Of a stretch of DNA of 64,000 bases, positions 60,866 to 64,000 are shown in pieces. The notes beneath the pieces are model-generated. The model was not told where the DNA came from. It did no database searches and worked only from the letters and a program-made list of their open reading frames with translations. The stretch covers positions 2,090,812-2,154,811 of the forward strand of contig NZ_LMOO01000001.1 of assembly GCF_001424195.1 (NCBI RefSeq), in the 5' to 3' direction. Made by a program: the position numbers and the translations under genes. Source of the stretch: Cellulomonas sp. Leaf334 (lineage in GTDB: Bacteria > Actinomycetota > Actinomycetes > Actinomycetales > Cellulomonadaceae). Every line of letters starts with the position of its first letter. The stretch's first letter is position 1.

Positions 60866-62956
60866 ATGACTGCGCCGGTGACGAGCGCCGGCCGCAAGGA
60901 CGCCGGTGGGCCGGGGGTCGACACGCGTCGGCCCCCGAGCCCCTGGCGCGTCCTGGTGCTGGTGCTCGCCGCAGTCGCGGCCGCGCTGCTCGGCGTCGCG
61001 TTCTCGGGCGCCGCGCTGCCGGCCCTGATCCGCGACCCGGGTGCGCTCGTCCGCTGGGGCCTGCCCGCGACCGAGGTCCTCACCGAGCTGGCCGGGTCGG
61101 TGACGCTCGGTGCGCTGGTCCTCGCCGTGTGCGTGCTGCCGCGCCGGGCCGCCGTCGCGTCGACCCGGTCCCCTCGCGCGGGCGTCGGGACCGCCGACGG
61201 GCGGGCGTACCCGCGCAGCACGCTCCTGGCCGGGTTCGCCGCGGGCACCTGGACGCTCCTCTCGATCGTGCACCTGGTGCTCACCTACGCGAACGTCGCC
61301 GGGCGGCCGCTGGACTCGGCGTCGTTCGGTGCGGAGCTCGGCGTCTTCGTCACGCAGATCGACCTCGGCCGCACCCTGCTGCTGATCACGACGGTCGCGG
61401 CCGTCGTCACCGCCCTCGCGCTCGTCGTCACCACGCCCACCGGCGCCGCCTGGACGGCTGCGATCGTGCTCGTCGCGCTGTGGCAGCAGGCGCAGCTCGG
61501 CCACGCCGCCGGGGCCTCCGGGCACGACATCGCGACGTCGTCGATGGTGGTCCACCTGGTCGGCGCCGCGATCTGGATCGGCGCGCTCGCCGCCCTCGCC
61601 CTCCTGGTCCGGCGGGTCGGCACCGACCTGTCCGCGTCCGTCGCCCGGTACTCGGTCATCGCCGGCTGGTGCTTCGTCGCCGTCGCGGTGTCCGGGCTGG
61701 TCAACGGGCTGCTGCGCACCACCGGCTGGAACGACCTGACCACCACCTACGGCCTGCTGCTGCTGGGCAAGGTGGTGCTGTTCGGGGTCCTCGGCCTGCT
61801 CGGGCTCGCGCACCGCCGGACCGTCCTGCCGCAGCTCGCGGCGCGCACCACCGACTGGCTGTTCTGGCGCCTGGTCCTCGTCGAGCTGACCGTGATGGGG
61901 GCCGTCTCCGGGGTCGCCGTCGCGCTCGGCCAGACCCCGCCGCCCGTCCCCGAGGAGCCGCCCGCCGACCCGTCGCCCGCCTACCAGCTCACCGGGCACC
62001 CGCTGCCGCCCGAGCCGGTCGGCCTGCGCTGGGTCACCGAGTGGCGCTGGGACCTCGTGCTCGCGTCCGCGGCCGTCGCGGGGCTCGTCGTCTACTGGCG
62101 GTGGGTGCTGCGGCTGCGTCGCCGGGGCGACTCCTGGTCGATGGCCCGTGCCGCGTCCTGGACCGTCGGGATGGTCCTGTTCTTCTGGGCCACCAACGGC
62201 GGACCCGCCCTCTACGGGCACGTCCTGTTCAGCGCGCACATGGTCCAGCACATGGTGCTCGCGATGGTCGTGCCCCTGTTCCTCGCGCTCTCGGCGCCCA
62301 TCACCCTCGCGCTGCGCGCCCTGCCCGTCCGCTCCACCCAGCTGCGCGACGACGACTCCCGTGGCCCGCGCGAGTGGATCCTCACCCTCGTCGACAGCCA
62401 CGTCGGGCACTTCCTCGCGCACCCCGTCGTCGCCGCCGTGAACTTCATCGGCTCGATGCTGCTCTTCTACTACTCGGGTCTGTTCGAGTGGTCGTTGCGC
62501 AGCCCCGTCGGGCATCTCGCGATGGTCGTGCACTTCACCGCCGCCGGGTACCTGTTCGTCAACGCGCTCGTCGGCATCGACCCCGGGCCTCGCCGGCTGC
62601 CCTACCCGCAACGGCTCCTCCTGCTGTTCGCGACGATGGTGTTCCACGCGTTCTTCGGCGTGACCCTCGTGTCCGGCGAGTCCCTGTTCGTGGCCGACTG
62701 GTTCGGGCTCATGGGCCGCCCCTGGGGTCCGTCGGCGATCGCCGACCAGCAGCTCGGCGGCGCGATCACGTGGGGCATCGGCGAGATCCCGACCCTGGCC
62801 CTGGCCATCGGCGTCGCGCTCGCCTGGTCGCGCGACGACGACCGCACCGCCCGCCGCCGCGACCGCCAGGTCGACCGCGACGGCGACACGGAGCTGGACG
62901 ACTACAACGCGATGCTGGCGGGTCTGGCCGACCGCGACACCCGCCCGTCGGCCTGA
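60866..62956 (+). CDS. CopD-CtaG fusion, copper import and cytochrome oxidase assembly
   Basis: A 696-residue membrane protein with some 15 helices in two halves. The first half (about 30-370) is CopD-like, with HLVGAAIWIGALAALALL near residue 228. The second half (about 390-660) is CtaG/caa3-assembly type, with SAHMVQHMVLAMVVPLFLAL, GHLAMVVHFTAAGYLFVN and VFHAFFGVTL, whose His and Met residues probably bind copper. Such fusions are frequent in actinobacteria and supply copper for cytochrome oxidase. The gap of 139 bp after copC has no clear promoter, so it may belong to the same operon. Confidence 0.92.
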   Translation: MTAPVTSAGRKDAGGPGVDTRRPPSPWRVLVLVLAAVAAALLGVAFSGAALPALIRDPGALVRWGLPATEVLTELAGSVTLGALVLAVCVLPRRAAVASTRSPRAGVGTADGRAYPRSTLLAGFAAGTWTLLSIVHLVLTYANVAGRPLDSASFGAELGVFVTQIDLGRTLLLITTVAAVVTALALVVTTPTGAAWTAAIVLVALWQQAQLGHAAGASGHDIATSSMVVHLVGAAIWIGALAALALLVRRVGTDLSASVARYSVIAGWCFVAVAVSGLVNGLLRTTGWNDLTTTYGLLLLGKVVLFGVLGLLGLAHRRTVLPQLAARTTDWLFWRLVLVELTVMGAVSGVAVALGQTPPPVPEEPPADPSPAYQLTGHPLPPEPVGLRWVTEWRWDLVLASAAVAGLVVYWRWVLRLRRRGDSWSMARAASWTVGMVLFFWATNGGPALYGHVLFSAHMVQHMVLAMVVPLFLALSAPITLALRALPVRSTQLRDDDSRGPREWILTLVDSHVGHFLAHPVVAAVNFIGSMLLFYYSGLFEWSLRSPVGHLAMVVHFTAAGYLFVNALVGIDPGPRRLPYPQRLLLLFATMVFHAFFGVTLVSGESLFVADWFGLMGRPWGPSAIADQQLGGAITWGIGEIPTLALAIGVALAWSRDDDRTARRRDRQVDRDGDTELDDYNAMLAGLADRDTRPSA

Positions 62957-63157
62957 CCCCGAGGTGCCGAACCGGCGGTGAGTGACGTCACGGGTGGCGT
63001 TCGCGTCACGAGGCGCCGATTCGCCCGCGTTCACCGAGGCGACCACAGCCCTCGGAACGGTGTGACCACTCGCAGACGACGCAGCCGGTCGGTCGTGGGC
63101 GGCTATCGGCGGTGGACTTGACCTGTGCGAGCGCTCGAACCGATACCCCGGTCCCTC

Positions 63158-64000
63158 ATGGCGCTCGCGTTCCGAGAGGAAGGCCTCCTGTCGGCGGTCC
63201 AGTGCGACGAGGTGGGGCTCGGCGCTGGGCGCCGCGGTCGACTGATCTCCCGGGGCGAGTGGTCTCGAGTGACCCAAGGTGTCTTCGACACCGCGCCACG
63301 GCGCGATCGGCGGCGTGATGCGGACCATCGACGCCGGCGCTCCGCTTGGATCGGGCTACTCGCCTACGGACCCGATGCCCTCGCTGTCGGCTCGTGCGCC
63401 CTCGTGCTCCTCGGCGCGGCTGGTCTGCCCACGGACATCACGCCCGAGGTCGCGCTGCCTGGAGGCTCGCGTCGACAATCTCGCGACGGCGTTCGCGTCC
63501 GTCACTTCGCTGGGATGGAGCTCGCCCACGTCGGGTCTCGATCCGTGGCGGCGCTGGAGTCCGCCCTCGTCCAGGCGTTGCCCGACCTCCCGCGTCGACA
63601 TGGAATCGCGGTCCTCGACGACGTGCTGCGTCGAGGCATGCTGACGTCGAGCGGGCTCGTCCGGGTGCGCGACGGCCTGTGCGGCCGACGCGACGCTCGT
63701 CGTGTGCGCGGGTGGTTCGACCTCGTCGACGCACGATCCGAGTCGCCGCTGGAGACGTTTGCGCGGCTGGAGTGCGTGGACGGTGGGGTCCCGCCGGACG
63801 AGCTGCAGGTCGAGATCCGGTCGTCGAGCGGCGGATTCCTCGGTCGCGGCGACCTGGGGTGGCGCCTGCCGTCGAGTCGGTGGCTCATCGCGGAGATCGA
63901 CGGCCGCGAGTTCCACGAGAGGACCGACGCGCTGTTGCATGACCGGCACCGCCAGAACGCACTCATCCTCAGCGGCCAGGTAGACCTGCTCAGGTTCACG
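63158..64000 (+). CDS. AbiEi/DUF559-like protein (3' end outside window)
   Basis: An open frame of 281 codons runs from ATG 63158 to the right edge without a stop. The N-terminal part (GLGAGRRGRLISRGEWSRVTQGVFDT) matches the winged-helix of AbiEi-type antitoxin domains; the C-terminal part (PSSRWLIAEIDGREFHERTDALLHDRHRQNALILSG) matches the DUF559/Vsr-like nuclease fold with E-x-DG. Proteins with both are common in actinobacteria and their role is unknown. No partner toxin is seen in the window. About the last 20-30 residues are probably missing. Confidence 0.75.
   Translation, partial: MALAFREEGLLSAVQCDEVGLGAGRRGRLISRGEWSRVTQGVFDTAPRRDRRRDADHRRRRSAWIGLLAYGPDALAVGSCALVLLGAAGLPTDITPEVALPGGSRRQSRDGVRVRHFAGMELAHVGSRSVAALESALVQALPDLPRRHGIAVLDDVLRRGMLTSSGLVRVRDGLCGRRDARRVRGWFDLVDARSESPLETFARLECVDGGVPPDELQVEIRSSSGGFLGRGDLGWRLPSSRWLIAEIDGREFHERTDALLHDRHRQNALILSGQVDLLRFT

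Overview
The window is 64 kb of very GC-rich, gene-dense actinobacterial chromosome. Many start and stop codons overlap (ATGA/GTGA), GTG starts are common, and several genes look leaderless. Gene content fits a free-living soil or plant-litter actinobacterium, most likely Cellulomonas or a close relative in the Micrococcales: a secreted multi-domain alpha-1,3-glucanase, the hemL-B-D-C-Y-E/hemA block, SigK/RskA with FAS1 and DipZ, CsoR-CopZ-CopA, and MoxR-DUF58. The genus is inferred from gene families, not from a search. No rRNA, tRNA, CRISPR array, transposase or phage integrase was seen.

Layout: 0-6 kb, an NDH-2-like tail, a bacteriophytochrome with a PP2C output domain, and a secreted GH87 glucanase. 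6-11 kb, small enzymes and regulators: acyltransferase, epoxide hydrolase/TetR divergent pair with twin operators, DinB, SRPBCC, CsbD, ArsR. 11-15.5 kb, ECF SigK, its anti-sigma RskA, and two likely targets, a FAS1 lipoprotein and DipZ, transcribed divergently. 15.6-16 kb, a class I cyclic-di-GMP riboswitch before a 48-codon ORF. 16-23.4 kb, membrane proteins, including a flippase-like protein with an embedded pseudokinase, and a regulator/ABC-exporter operon. 23.4-28 kb, copper export (copA, copZ, csoR) and an Rrf2/TauE pair. 28-36 kb, tetrapyrrole synthesis from glutamyl-tRNA to protoporphyrin/coproporphyrin. 36-45.4 kb, an orphan gene, purB, DoxX, a MoxR/DUF58/DUF4129 operon, a WXG100-like gene with a lipase-like partner, and a holin-like protein. 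45.5-50.4 kb, an aminotransferase and a 2-oxoacid dehydrogenase operon (E1 alpha, E1 beta, E2) behind a two-site operator.

50.4-56 kb is the most accessory-looking part. It holds an AbiE-like regulator/nucleotidyltransferase pair with an inverted repeat over its start, then a four-gene unit: exported repeat protein, amidoligase-family enzyme, ECF sigma factor, and a membrane protein that carries the same repeats and sits where an anti-sigma factor is expected. I regard this unit as the best candidate for an undescribed system.

56-63 kb holds a Rieske lipoprotein, a DHA2 drug-exporter-type MFS protein, and a copper-acquisition/oxidase-assembly cluster (His/Met-rich membrane protein, YcnI, CopC, CopD-CtaG fusion). 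The window ends inside an open gene resembling AbiEi/DUF559-type proteins.

Working together: the heme block supplies heme (and, with a heme oxygenase not in this window, biliverdin for the phytochrome). The two copper loci balance export against delivery to cytochrome oxidase. DipZ and FAS1 form an envelope module under SigK.
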